Shown here: in pieces, positions 18,186 to 26,048 of the stretch | Position numbering within the stretch: position 1 is the stretch's first letter | Layout: each line of letters starts with the position of its first letter | Source of the DNA: an uncultured Treponema sp. | GTDB taxonomy: Bacteria; Spirochaetota; Spirochaetia; Treponematales; Treponemataceae | Length of the DNA: 64,000 nucleotides | Assembly: GCA_947166355.1 (NCBI GenBank) | Contig: CAMVDX010000004.1 | Location: forward strand, 119,974-183,973 | Reading direction: 5' to 3' | Notes under the pieces: model-generated | What the model was told of the DNA's origin: nothing | Seen by the model: the letters and a program-made list of their open reading frames with translations, nothing else | The model's database searches: none | Translations under genes and position numbers: made by a program

Positions 18186-19172
18186 CTATCTCTCCACCAT
18201 TTCCAATATCCGCTTTGCAATTTCTGGGCGTGGTAAAACTTCTTTTGCAGCCCCCATTTCAATTGCCGCGGCAGGCATTCCGAATACTGCACAGGTAGAT
18301 TTATCTTCTACAATTGTCCAGCCGTTATTTTTACAGATTTCTTTGCAGCCGTTAGCTCCATCAGCTCCCATTCCTGTAAGCAGAACTGCAAGAACATTTT
18401 TCTTATAGATTTGAGCCGCACTGATAAATAATTTATTTACAGCAGGACGCAGATATCGTTCAGGCTCTTCATCAGAAATTTTTAATACAGGTCTTCCGAA
18501 ATTACTTTCATGACTTATTACAAGATGCCTGTCGGCAGGTGCCATATAAACAATTCCAGGCTTTGCTTCTTCGCCGTCTTCGGCAAGTTTTACTTTTACG
18601 TTTTTACAGACCTCGTTCAGCCAGTCTACAAGCGGCTTATCCTTTTCAATTTCAATATGCTGTGTATAAAGAATTGGAAGAGGGAAGTTATTTCCCAAAG
18701 CAGAAAGAACTTCTGAAACTGCCGTAGGTCCACCGGTAGATGCCCCTATACAAAGAATTTTTATTTTGTTTTCAGTTTTTTTCTTAGTCTCAGAAAGTGG
18801 TTTTAATTCTAAAAGTGCATTCAACTTTTGAATAAGCTTTGCAAAAAACTCCTGATTATATTCGCGTAGTTTTGGTTTTTGAATTGAATCTGTAAGCTTT
18901 GCAATAAATGGTGCAGAGTTATTTTCCGAGTTCTCCATCATCAAAACCGGAACATTAAATTTATTCGAAATCGTATTTAATGCTTCTTTTTCCGCTTCAT
19001 CAGAAGAATCGTTTCCACAGATTATAATATCAGGATTTTCAACTGTGAGATTTTTTATTAATTTCTGACAGTTTGAAACAGAGGCAATAATTTCTATATC
19101 TTTATTTTTTGCAAAGCCTTGAGAAAGAATTGTTCTTACAACGGCGGAATCATCAGCAATCATTATTCTCAT
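18186..19172 (-). CDS. cheB: Chemoreceptor methylesterase CheB with degenerate receiver (operon 2)
   Basis: 328 residues. The esterase half is intact: Ser in GASTGGPTA, His in YTQHI, Asp in TGMGADGANG. The receiver half is damaged. The acid pair remains (IADDSAVV), but the acceptor Asp is Gly53 (DIIICGNDSS, where operon 1 CheB has DAVISDYDMP), and the Thr/Ser position is Met. A Lys-Pro remains (SIQKPKL). It is therefore probably not activated by CheA phosphorylation and may be constitutive or regulated by binding. The ATGA overlap with the upstream gene implies coupling. Confidence 0.9.
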   Translation of the reverse strand: MRIMIADDSAVVRTILSQGFAKNKDIEIIASVSNCQKLIKNLTVENPDIIICGNDSSDEAEKEALNTISNKFNVPVLMMENSENNSAPFIAKLTDSIQKPKLREYNQEFFAKLIQKLNALLELKPLSETKKKTENKIKILCIGASTGGPTAVSEVLSALGNNFPLPILYTQHIEIEKDKPLVDWLNEVCKNVKVKLAEDGEEAKPGIVYMAPADRHLVISHESNFGRPVLKISDEEPERYLRPAVNKLFISAAQIYKKNVLAVLLTGMGADGANGCKEICKNNGWTIVEDKSTCAVFGMPAAAIEMGAAKEVLPRPEIAKRILEMVER

Positions 19173-19654
19173 ATATGCCTCTGTAAAAAACTGCGCAACA
19201 AATTATCAGGAGAAAGAAGAATCTGTCTTCGTTCTGCAAAACCAATAGCACTTACTCCGCAGTCATTCATTCGTTTTCTGATTCCTTCTGGAATCAGTCT
19301 TAAACTGGAAATATCTAAAATTCTGCTTGAAACAGAAGAGTTTACAGATATTGCAAAATTCCCTGTAACCGGAAAAGCAGTCCCTGTAAAATCTACAATC
19401 TTTTTTTGAAGCTCTTCATTAAAATCTGATTTATTCATTATAAGCATTACGTTACATTCTTCTGTATGCTTGCAGCAAAATTCCTTTTCAAGAAAGCTTC
19501 CTATACTAAGGCGTGGCAAAACTTCATTTTCAAAATCAATTCTTTTACCATCATCATTTGTACCGATATAAATTCCAAAAAGAACATATTTACTTAAAAT
19601 GAGAAAATCAATTGTATCATAAGTGAGGCAGGTAAAATGATTAGCTGTTTCCAC
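19169..19654 (-). CDS. Divergent CheW-like small protein (operon 2 only)
   Basis: 161 residues, no clear family hit by eye. Its layout suggests a decayed CheW barrel: an opening strand pair (FLILSKYVLFGIYIG), an IDFENEVLPRLSIGSFL segment resembling the CheW 'PVIDL' strand, and a later FAISVNSSVSSRILDISSL strand resembling the second CheW half. It sits between cheW and cheB, overlapping both, and has no counterpart in operon 1. Possible role: adaptor or receptor-tuning protein. The call is inference from position and strand pattern; a separate fold is possible. Confidence 0.5.
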   Translation of the reverse strand: METANHFTCLTYDTIDFLILSKYVLFGIYIGTNDDGKRIDFENEVLPRLSIGSFLEKEFCCKHTEECNVMLIMNKSDFNEELQKKIVDFTGTAFPVTGNFAISVNSSVSSRILDISSLRLIPEGIRKRMNDCGVSAIGFAERRQILLSPDNLLRSFLQRHI

Positions 19655-20147
19655 AATCTTTCCTTATGAGAACTTCAAAAGCATTTGGATTTAACACAGG
19701 AATTTCTTCACCGTCATAACCAACTGTTCCAAGAAAAAAACTTTCTTCTGTTGCATCCGGAATAAGCTTTAGCTCTGTATCTTCAATTTTTGTAAAAAGA
19801 AGAATATCCGAAATATGAAGAGAAAGCTGATCATCATCTCTTTTAAAAATCATAAAAAGAGATTTATCTGGAGGTGGAGCGTCCGGATTATCATCAAAAA
19901 TTGAATTTGGATTTACAACCGTAAAAGGTTCGCCGCGTCTATTTAATACGCCTTCAATATATTTGGGCATAAAAGGAATATGGTAAATTGAAAGGTCACT
20001 GATAATTTCAACGACATCGCTTGAACGCACTGCGTATTTTTTTTCAGCAATTAAAAAAATGAGCCAGGTTGTCATTGCCTTATCATCAATTGTGACAGCT
20101 TTATTTTCGCTTTTCGCTTCAATATCTTCTATTATTTCTTCGTTCAT
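19641..20147 (-). CDS. cheW: CheW coupling protein (operon 2)
   Basis: 168 residues. A 25-residue acidic N-terminal extension precedes a CheW domain with PFMPKYIEGVLNRRGEPFTVV and a final EEIPVLNPNAFEVL strand. It bridges the operon 2 receptors and CheA. It starts 12 bp after the MCP stop. It is more similar to operon 1 CheW in the first barrel half than in the second. Confidence 0.9.
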   Translation of the reverse strand: MNEEIIEDIEAKSENKAVTIDDKAMTTWLIFLIAEKKYAVRSSDVVEIISDLSIYHIPFMPKYIEGVLNRRGEPFTVVNPNSIFDDNPDAPPPDKSLFMIFKRDDDQLSLHISDILLFTKIEDTELKLIPDATEESFFLGTVGYDGEEIPVLNPNAFEVLIRKDCGNS

Positions 20148-20159
20148 ACACAGGCTCCA

Positions 20160-22016
20160 TTATTTAGAATCAGATTCATCAGTTGCTTTTTTATCATCTT
20201 CATCTTCATCTTCTTCATCATCAGCATCTGACTGCTCGGTCTGGTCTTTAGAATCGCTGAGTTCTGTAGCAACGGTTTTAAGATTTTCAGAAGCTTGAGA
20301 AATATATTCAGTAGCCATAGAGAAGTTTGAAACTCCGGCAGAAATCTGTTTGAGGGTAATCAAAATCTGTTCACCCGCAAGAGTCTGCTGCTGAATTATT
20401 TCGGTAATTGTTTCAGCACTTTCTGCTGTAATTTCGGAAGCGTTCTTTATGCTCTCAAAACGGGTTTCAAGATTCTTTGCATTTTCTACACCAGACTGAA
20501 TTTTTTCTGTACCGTTTTCACTGGTAAGAATAAGATCGTCCGAAGATTCCTGAATTTCTGTAATACGGGTTTTGATTTCTTTTGTACTTTCGATAATTCC
20601 ATCAGCGAGTCGGCGGATTTCATTTGCAACAATATGAAAGTTTTTACCGCTTGAGTTTGTGTTATTCGCTTCAAGCTCAGCATTAAAGGCAATAATTTTT
20701 GCCTGATCTGCAACAGAATTGATAAGTGAAACAATACTCCAGATGTTTTCGATTTTTTCACCCAGTGATTTTATTCCGTTTATTGTATTCATATTTGTAT
20801 CGGCAATTTCCTGAAGCTGCTTCTTATTTGCTTCGATAAAAGAAACTCCTTCAGAAACAATATTATTTGTCTTTACCGCTACACTCGATACATCTTTTAT
20901 TTTTTTAGAAATATCTTCACCAAGGGCAGTATTATCTTCCATTGTTGCTACAATTTCTTTTACCGCGGCGCTTTGATCCTGAGCAGTAGCGGCATTTTCT
21001 TTTGATGAAACTACAAGGCTCTGGGCATCTTCAAAAAGCTGCTCTGCAAGCTTCTGTTCTGCCTTACGCATTTTGCTGATTACACCAATATTTATAAATG
21101 TAAAAATAAGGCTTGCCAGCATTAATAAGATTTCAAAAGTTATGATTACATTTGCAAGAACTCCTTTATAATCAGCAACAGGACCTTCTACAACAACAAA
21201 CCATGGAGTATTTCCGATTTTGCATACAGCATAATAATTCTTTTTATCAAGGAAGGTTTTTGTTTCTCCATTTAGCCATTCCTTTTTATCACCTTCATAA
21301 GCAGTTACATCCAGCCAGTTTAATTTCATAACCTGCGACGGATCATCATGATTCAAAAAGTATCCGTCTTGAGTAATAAGATTGAGCCGGGTATTTTTGG
21401 AAATTTGAATTTCTTTTATAGCAGCAACCAGACTGTCCAGAAGAATATCGCAGCCGATTACTCCGTTTAACTGTCCGCTGGAATTATATACTGCCTGAGA
21501 AATTGCAACACAAAGGTTTCCGGTATTTGCATCAATATAAGGAGTAGAGAAGGTTGTTTTTCCCTGATTTTTTACTGCTTCCGTAAACCACACACGCTCC
21601 GTTGCTTCAAAACCTGCCGGAGGAATCCATCCTGTATTGTTTAAGAATTTTCCCCCTTCAGAAAGCTTTTTATTTTGAGCGTAATAAAGCATTGAAGCGT
21701 ATTTATCAAGCTTGCTTGAAAAAGCATTTAGCAGAAGTGTAAGGATTTCTTCATCATCATAATCTGAAGAAAAAGTAACAAAATTATCTACATTCAGAAT
21801 GATTGGCTCCATACTCTCTGATACTGAAGAATTTAATTTTTCTACAGAAAGCTCCAGCTGAGATTTCATATATTCTTTTAAAATCGCATCAGAAACAAAA
21901 TAGAAAAAACTACAGGCTGAAAAAGTGATTAATAAAAGTGGAGCAAGCATTCCCCAGAAAAGCCTTTTTGATTTCTTCTGTTTAAATATTTTTCCAACAT
22001 CACGTAATCCGGACAT
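20160..22016 (-). CDS. Methyl-accepting chemotaxis protein with dCache-type sensor (operon 2, first gene)
   Basis: 618 residues. Transmembrane helix at about 23-45, a periplasmic double-Cache-like domain (about 50-280; hallmark strands WFTEAVKNQGKTTFSTPYID and GVIGCDILLDSLV), a second helix at about 285-307, no HAMP, then a signalling domain with the variant tip ADQAKIIAFNAELEAN. The tail is highly acidic (DDEEDEDEDDKK). GGGAG precedes the ATG and a good promoter lies at 22047-22075. Double-Cache receptors typically bind amino acids or other small solutes directly; the ligand is not predictable here. Confidence 0.92.
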   Translation of the reverse strand: MSGLRDVGKIFKQKKSKRLFWGMLAPLLLITFSACSFFYFVSDAILKEYMKSQLELSVEKLNSSVSESMEPIILNVDNFVTFSSDYDDEEILTLLLNAFSSKLDKYASMLYYAQNKKLSEGGKFLNNTGWIPPAGFEATERVWFTEAVKNQGKTTFSTPYIDANTGNLCVAISQAVYNSSGQLNGVIGCDILLDSLVAAIKEIQISKNTRLNLITQDGYFLNHDDPSQVMKLNWLDVTAYEGDKKEWLNGETKTFLDKKNYYAVCKIGNTPWFVVVEGPVADYKGVLANVIITFEILLMLASLIFTFINIGVISKMRKAEQKLAEQLFEDAQSLVVSSKENAATAQDQSAAVKEIVATMEDNTALGEDISKKIKDVSSVAVKTNNIVSEGVSFIEANKKQLQEIADTNMNTINGIKSLGEKIENIWSIVSLINSVADQAKIIAFNAELEANNTNSSGKNFHIVANEIRRLADGIIESTKEIKTRITEIQESSDDLILTSENGTEKIQSGVENAKNLETRFESIKNASEITAESAETITEIIQQQTLAGEQILITLKQISAGVSNFSMATEYISQASENLKTVATELSDSKDQTEQSDADDEEDEDEDDKKATDESDSK

Positions 22017-22046
22017 ATTAATCTCCCTTAAAATAACAGTATTTTA

Positions 22047-22075
22047 ATTATCCTACAGTATTTTGATTTTGTAAA
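22047..22075 (-). promoter_or_regulatory. Predicted promoter of chemosensory operon 2
   Basis: Minus strand: TTTACA (22070-22075), 17-bp spacer, GATAAT (22047-22052), about 30 nt upstream of the ATG at 22016, with GGGAG in between. Confidence 0.5.
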
Positions 22076-22103
22076 ATTTAAAAAAAATTACTTGGCAGAT
22101 GAA

Positions 22104-22318
22104 CAGGGCTTCCGCATTATAAAACGAATTTGTGAAAATATGGCTCCCGGTCGCGGCTTCGTGGTACAAAACCGCGCAATAATGCGCTACACGCTTTTTG
22201 TGGTATAGAAACTATTACACCTGCCGCTTACGCGGCAGCCACAAAAAGAGTGTTTTTGTACCACGCCCCGCTCCCTCGCGCCAAGATTACGTAAATCTTT
22301 TATAATGCGGAAGCCCTG
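22104..22318. mobile_element. MITE-like inverted-repeat element, 215 bp
   Basis: Perfect 21-bp terminal inverted repeats (22104-22124 and 22298-22318, starting CAGGGCTTCCGC). The complementarity continues inward through CGTGGTACAAAA and CTTTTTGTGG segments. Both ends are flanked by GAA, a possible 3-bp target duplication. There is no ORF and no transposase. It would form a long hairpin if transcribed. It lies in the gap between operon 2 and the sugar transporter. Confidence 0.65.
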
Positions 22319-22373
22319 GAATGGTTAAAATGGGATATTTTAGTTTTATATAAAATTATTTTATGATATTTTA

Positions 22374-22402
22374 TTGAATATTTAATGGATAAATGTTATT
22401 AT
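22374..22402 (+). promoter_or_regulatory. Predicted promoter of the sugar ABC transporter operon
   Basis: TTGAAT (22374-22379), 17-bp spacer, TATTAT (22397-22402). The 5' UTR would be about 145 nt and includes the palindrome around GATTCCCGGGTCAAGCCCGAGG (22467-22489). AGGAGT precedes the ATG at 22553. Confidence 0.4.
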
Positions 22403-22552
22403 TCGTCAACCCGCAGTGATGAACTCCACATCACTTTCCCTGCCTCACGACGGCAACGCGATTATGATTCCCGGGTCAAGCCCGAGGATGACACATCACT
22501 CAATCCCTGAGGATGATATTTTTCCGCAAGACGCGGATTCAGGAGTATCTCA

Positions 22553-23821
22553 ATGACAAAATTTACAAAACTCACACTTACTGCAATTGCTGCAGGCATG
22601 CTTCTTACTGGCTGTGCAAAAAAAGTTTCTGCACCAACTACAGTAGAAATCTGGCACACTTACAATGGTCAGCAGGCAGACGCTCTCAATGACGCTGCAA
22701 ACCGCTTCAACGCTTCTCAGAAAAAGTACATTGTAGAAGTTAAGAATCAGGATTATTCAGGCTTTGCTGATACAGTTTACAATGCTGTTGCAAACGGAAT
22801 TGGACCAAGCATTATTTTCAATTATGGTACAACTGCCGTAGATTATGCTAACGAAGGTCTTGCAATCAATATTCAAAAATATATTGACCGCGACAATAAG
22901 AAGGGCGATCACACAATGCAGAACATCATTGACTCTTTGCCAGAGGCTATGAAAACTGATGTTCTTGGATTCGAAGATGGTGGAATTTACTATCTTCCTG
23001 GATGTACAACAGGCCCAGTCCTTTTCTATAATAAGACAATTTTTGAAGAACTCGGCCTCAATCCTCCAACAAACTGGGACGAGCTTGTAACTGTTTCTAA
23101 AACAATTTATGAGAAGAAGGGAATTCCTGGCTTCCATTCAGATGGTCTTGTAGACAACATTCAGGAACTGATTATGCACAATGGTCTTGGCTACATTGAT
23201 GTCGCTAATAAGCGCGTAACCTTCTGTGGTCCAAAGCTTGAAGAAATCTACCAGTGGTATGCTGATAACTGCAAGAAAGGATATTTCTCTTTCAACACAA
23301 TCGGCCGCTATTCTTCAGAAGACCTTGCTAATGGTGATATCGGTTCATTCTCTGGTTCTTGTGTAAACGACCAGTACATTCAGATGGTAGAAGGTAAAGG
23401 TGAGTTAGGCATGGCTAAGTGGATTGCAGGAGACTTCTATACTGCATGGAACCGTGGTCCAATCTTCCTTCACAGAAATGATGCTGTTGATGAAGGTGCT
23501 TACGAATTTGTTAAGTTCTTCCTCAACCGTGAAAATGCTGCTAAGTGGGCAATTGCAAACTCAGCCCTTTGTCCTTATGGAACTTCAGCTGATGTACCAG
23601 AATATGTTAATTACCTTAATAATCTTCCTGCAACTTCAGCTCTTCCTTACGTTCAGGCTAACATGGATGTTTCAGGTTCATTCCCTAACGTTACAGGTTC
23701 TGCTGCTGTCCGCAAGATTCTTGAAGAGTACCTCAACTATGTTGTTGATGGAAAGATGACTGCTAAGGAAGCCGTAGCTGAAATCGAAAAGCAGTGTAAC
23801 GACGCTTTGAATGGTAGATAG
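22553..23821 (+). CDS. ABC sugar transporter, solute-binding lipoprotein (family 1)
   Basis: 422 residues. A lipoprotein signal ends in LLTGC (residues about 17-21). The mature protein begins with the family 1 pattern VEIWHTYNGQQADALNDAA and later has FYNKTIFEELGLNPPTNWDEL, typical of glycerol-3-phosphate / oligosaccharide binding proteins such as UgpB or MsmE. It captures substrate outside the membrane and delivers it to the two permeases encoded downstream. Codon use looks richer in C-ending codons than in most neighbours, consistent with high expression. The substrate is not assignable. Confidence 0.92.
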   Translation: MTKFTKLTLTAIAAGMLLTGCAKKVSAPTTVEIWHTYNGQQADALNDAANRFNASQKKYIVEVKNQDYSGFADTVYNAVANGIGPSIIFNYGTTAVDYANEGLAINIQKYIDRDNKKGDHTMQNIIDSLPEAMKTDVLGFEDGGIYYLPGCTTGPVLFYNKTIFEELGLNPPTNWDELVTVSKTIYEKKGIPGFHSDGLVDNIQELIMHNGLGYIDVANKRVTFCGPKLEEIYQWYADNCKKGYFSFNTIGRYSSEDLANGDIGSFSGSCVNDQYIQMVEGKGELGMAKWIAGDFYTAWNRGPIFLHRNDAVDEGAYEFVKFFLNRENAAKWAIANSALCPYGTSADVPEYVNYLNNLPATSALPYVQANMDVSGSFPNVTGSAAVRKILEEYLNYVVDGKMTAKEAVAEIEKQCNDALNGR

Positions 23822-23825
23822 CCGT

Positions 23826-23965
23826 CATCCCGAACCTTCGCAGCACAGCTGCTCGGAGACTCGCTAAAAATAGTCTACTAGACTATTTTTGCCCTGCTAC
23901 GCAGTGCCGCTCCCTATGATTCGGGATCTAATAAAAAAGATGCTGAAACAAGTTCAGCATGACGG
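23826..23965. repeat. Composite palindromic repeat with an about 90-bp internal module
   Basis: An outer palindrome arm GTCATCCCGAAC and its partner GATTCGGGATCT flank an inner module (about 23837-23918) whose inverted copy is at 46030-46117. The module contains a perfect 11-bp stem with a 3-nt loop (23866-23890). Another palindrome, GATGCTGAAACAAGTTCAGC, follows. Confidence 0.75.
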
Positions 23966-23989
23966 GACTTGTTTCGGGTGACAGAAATC

Positions 23990-25129
23990 ATGAAAGTTCG
24001 AATTGATAACGTAACAAAAAAGTTTGGTCACACTACAGCGGTATCTGATTTTTCCGCAGAGCTCCAGGACGGGCATTTGATTTGTCTGCTTGGTCCTTCG
24101 GGCTGCGGAAAGTCAACCTTGCTCAATATGCTTTGCGGAATTATTCCTGTTACAGAAGGCAAGATTTATTTTGATGACAAGGATGTAACAAAGCTTCCTC
24201 CTGACCAGAGAAATATCGGCATGGTATTTCAGAATTACGCCCTTTATCCTCACATGACTGTTGCAGAAAACATTGCTTTTCCGCTTGAAGTACAGAAGGT
24301 GAAAAAAGAAGAGCGTAAGGCAAGGGTAGAGGAAATTGCAAAGCTTGTTCATGTTGATAATCTTTTGCGCCGTTATCCTTCCGAACTAAGCGGCGGCCAG
24401 CAGCAGAGAGTTGCTATTGCCCGTGCAATGGTAAAAAAGCCTCAGCTGCTTTTGATGGACGAGCCGCTTTCAAATCTTGATGCCAGACTCCGACTGGAAA
24501 TGCGCGAAGAAATCCGCCGCATCCAGAAGGAGACTGGCGTTACTACAATTTTTGTAACACACGATCAGGAAGAGGCAATGTCTATTTCTGATTCAATTCT
24601 TTTGATGAAGGATGGTCTTTTAATTCAGAGCGGCCTATGTCAGGAATTGTACGTGAATCCGAACTCACTTTTTGTTGCTGAGTTTTTGGGAAATCCTCCG
24701 GCAAACAAACTTCCGGTGGTTGAGTGCGAGCAAAGCGAGCGTATCGAAACCACCACAGAACTCCAGAAATATATTGGTGGTTTCGAAAAACTCAACCAAC
24801 CGGCAACTGTCGCCATCCGCCCGGAAGCCTTTACACTTGATTCAAATGGAATCGAAGCCGAAATCCAATACATCAGCGAAATGGGAAAAGACCAGATTGT
24901 TACAATGACATATCTGGGGAATACTGTGCGCGCTATTTTGAATCTGGAAGATTCGTCATTGGCCGCCGGTTCAAAAATCAAAGTAGGCTTAAAGAAAAAA
25001 GGCGTCTTCACTTTTGATAAAGAAGGCCACCGCTGTCATCCCGAAAACGAGAGATGTCATCCCGATTCAGCGAGCTGTCATCCCGAAAACAACGGGCGTC
25101 ATCCCGAACTTGATTCGGGATCTAATTAG
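23990..25129 (+). CDS. ABC sugar transporter ATPase (MsmK/UgpC type) with repeat-encoded insert and tail
   Basis: 379 residues from the ATG at 23990; an in-frame TTG at 23969 is less likely. It powers the importer of this operon. Walker A GPSGCGKST, Q-loop FQNYALYPHM, signature LSGGQQQR, Walker B LLLMDEPLSNLD, H-loop FVTHD. The C-terminal regulatory barrel carries an in-frame palindromic repeat (24713-24803) encoding PVVECEQSERIETT and the following TELQKYIGGFEKLNQP. The last 30 residues (HPENE, HPDSA, HPENN, HPELD) are translated from tandem GTCATCCCGA repeats and are absent from normal family members. The core ATPase looks functional. Confidence 0.93.
   Translation: MKVRIDNVTKKFGHTTAVSDFSAELQDGHLICLLGPSGCGKSTLLNMLCGIIPVTEGKIYFDDKDVTKLPPDQRNIGMVFQNYALYPHMTVAENIAFPLEVQKVKKEERKARVEEIAKLVHVDNLLRRYPSELSGGQQQRVAIARAMVKKPQLLLMDEPLSNLDARLRLEMREEIRRIQKETGVTTIFVTHDQEEAMSISDSILLMKDGLLIQSGLCQELYVNPNSLFVAEFLGNPPANKLPVVECEQSERIETTTELQKYIGGFEKLNQPATVAIRPEAFTLDSNGIEAEIQYISEMGKDQIVTMTYLGNTVRAILNLEDSSLAAGSKIKVGLKKKGVFTFDKEGHRCHPENERCHPDSASCHPENNGRHPELDSGSN
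24713..24803 (+). repeat. Palindromic repeat inserted in frame in the ABC ATPase gene
   Basis: The left half is CCGGTGGTTGAG, GCGAGCAAAGCGAGCG, TATCGAAACCACC. The right half (GGTGGTTTCGAAAAACTCAACC) is the same family in reverse orientation. The frame reads PVVECEQSERIET, exactly as in the two copies in the gene at 44540. Confidence 0.8.
25030..25129 (+). repeat. Tandem GTCATCCCGA repeats forming the ATPase 3' end
   Basis: Four successive TGTCATCCCGA-type units, the last complete (GTCATCCCGAACTTGATTCGGGATCT). They encode the C-terminal tail of the ATPase and end 10 bp before the next gene. Confidence 0.8.
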
Positions 25130-25139
25130 GAGAATCGCG

Positions 25140-26048
25140 ATGAGTTTTTCACCAAAACGTCGTGAACTATTTTCCAAAATAGAGCCCTGGCTTTACCTTT
25201 CTCCCTTTTTGATTTTCATAATCATTTTTACCCTTTATCCTGTAATCAATGTTTTTACTATTTCTTTCAAAGAAAACTACAGCTACCTTCGCAGCACTTT
25301 CAGTAAACTCAGCCTGGAAAATTATAAATATGTTTTAACTGATGAAAAATTTACATCAGGTTTGCGAAACACAGCACTTTATGTTTTATTTGTAGTTCCT
25401 GTGAGCACAGCAATTGCGCTTTTCTTTGCAAATCTTTTAAATAAAAAAGTGAAGGGCAGTGCAATCTTTCAGACAGCCTTCTTTTTGCCAATGGTTACTT
25501 CTGTAACAGCCGTTGGACTTATCTGGCGTCTTATGTATAACCAGCAGTACGGAATTATCAACTGGCTGCTTTCAAAATTTGGAATTGAAAAAATCGGCTG
25601 GGTGACAGAGTCTCGCTGGTCACTTTTAGCCCTTATCATATTTGGTACCTGGAATATTCTGCCATTTACAATCATCATCCTGCTTTCAGGCATGCAGAAT
25701 ATAAATGAAACTTATTACACAGTTGCCCGAGTTGATGGTGCAAAACCAATGCGCATTTTTTTCCGCATAACTGTTCCGCTTTTGTCACCGACAATTTTCC
25801 TTGTTAGTATTGTAAATACAATCAGCTGCTTTAAGGTTTTCAGTGAGCTTTATCCGCTTTTCTATGGTAAACCGGGACCTTACTATAATTTGTACACAGT
25901 TGTTTATTACATCAGATACGCAATGATGGAAAAGCGAAAATACGGTTATGCCGCCGCCGCTGCCGTTATTCTTTTCCTTTGTATTTTTATTGTAACTCTG
26001 CTTGAGCTTTATCTTAAAAAGCGAATGGGAAGGAAGGGGCTCAAATGA
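25140..26048 (+). CDS. ABC sugar transporter permease (UgpA/MalF type)
   Basis: 302 residues from the ATG at 25140, preceded by AGGAG. An upstream in-frame extension would only translate repeats (VIPK-type) and is rejected. Six transmembrane helices; the EAA loop is YYTVARVDGAKPMRIFFRITVPLL. It forms the membrane channel with the partner permease, which starts in a 4-bp overlap. Typical first permease of a carbohydrate uptake 1 family importer. Confidence 0.93.
   Translation: MSFSPKRRELFSKIEPWLYLSPFLIFIIIFTLYPVINVFTISFKENYSYLRSTFSKLSLENYKYVLTDEKFTSGLRNTALYVLFVVPVSTAIALFFANLLNKKVKGSAIFQTAFFLPMVTSVTAVGLIWRLMYNQQYGIINWLLSKFGIEKIGWVTESRWSLLALIIFGTWNILPFTIIILLSGMQNINETYYTVARVDGAKPMRIFFRITVPLLSPTIFLVSIVNTISCFKVFSELYPLFYGKPGPYYNLYTVVYYIRYAMMEKRKYGYAAAAAVILFLCIFIVTLLELYLKKRMGRKGLK

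Noticed and set aside
22104..22318. Complete insertion sequence
   Set aside because: Only 215 bp and no transposase ORF in any frame; called MITE-like instead.
25014..25139. Long N-terminal extension of the first permease
   Set aside because: The extension is translated palindromic repeats in a frame other than the ATPase's; AGGAG and ATG at 25140 give the normal family start.
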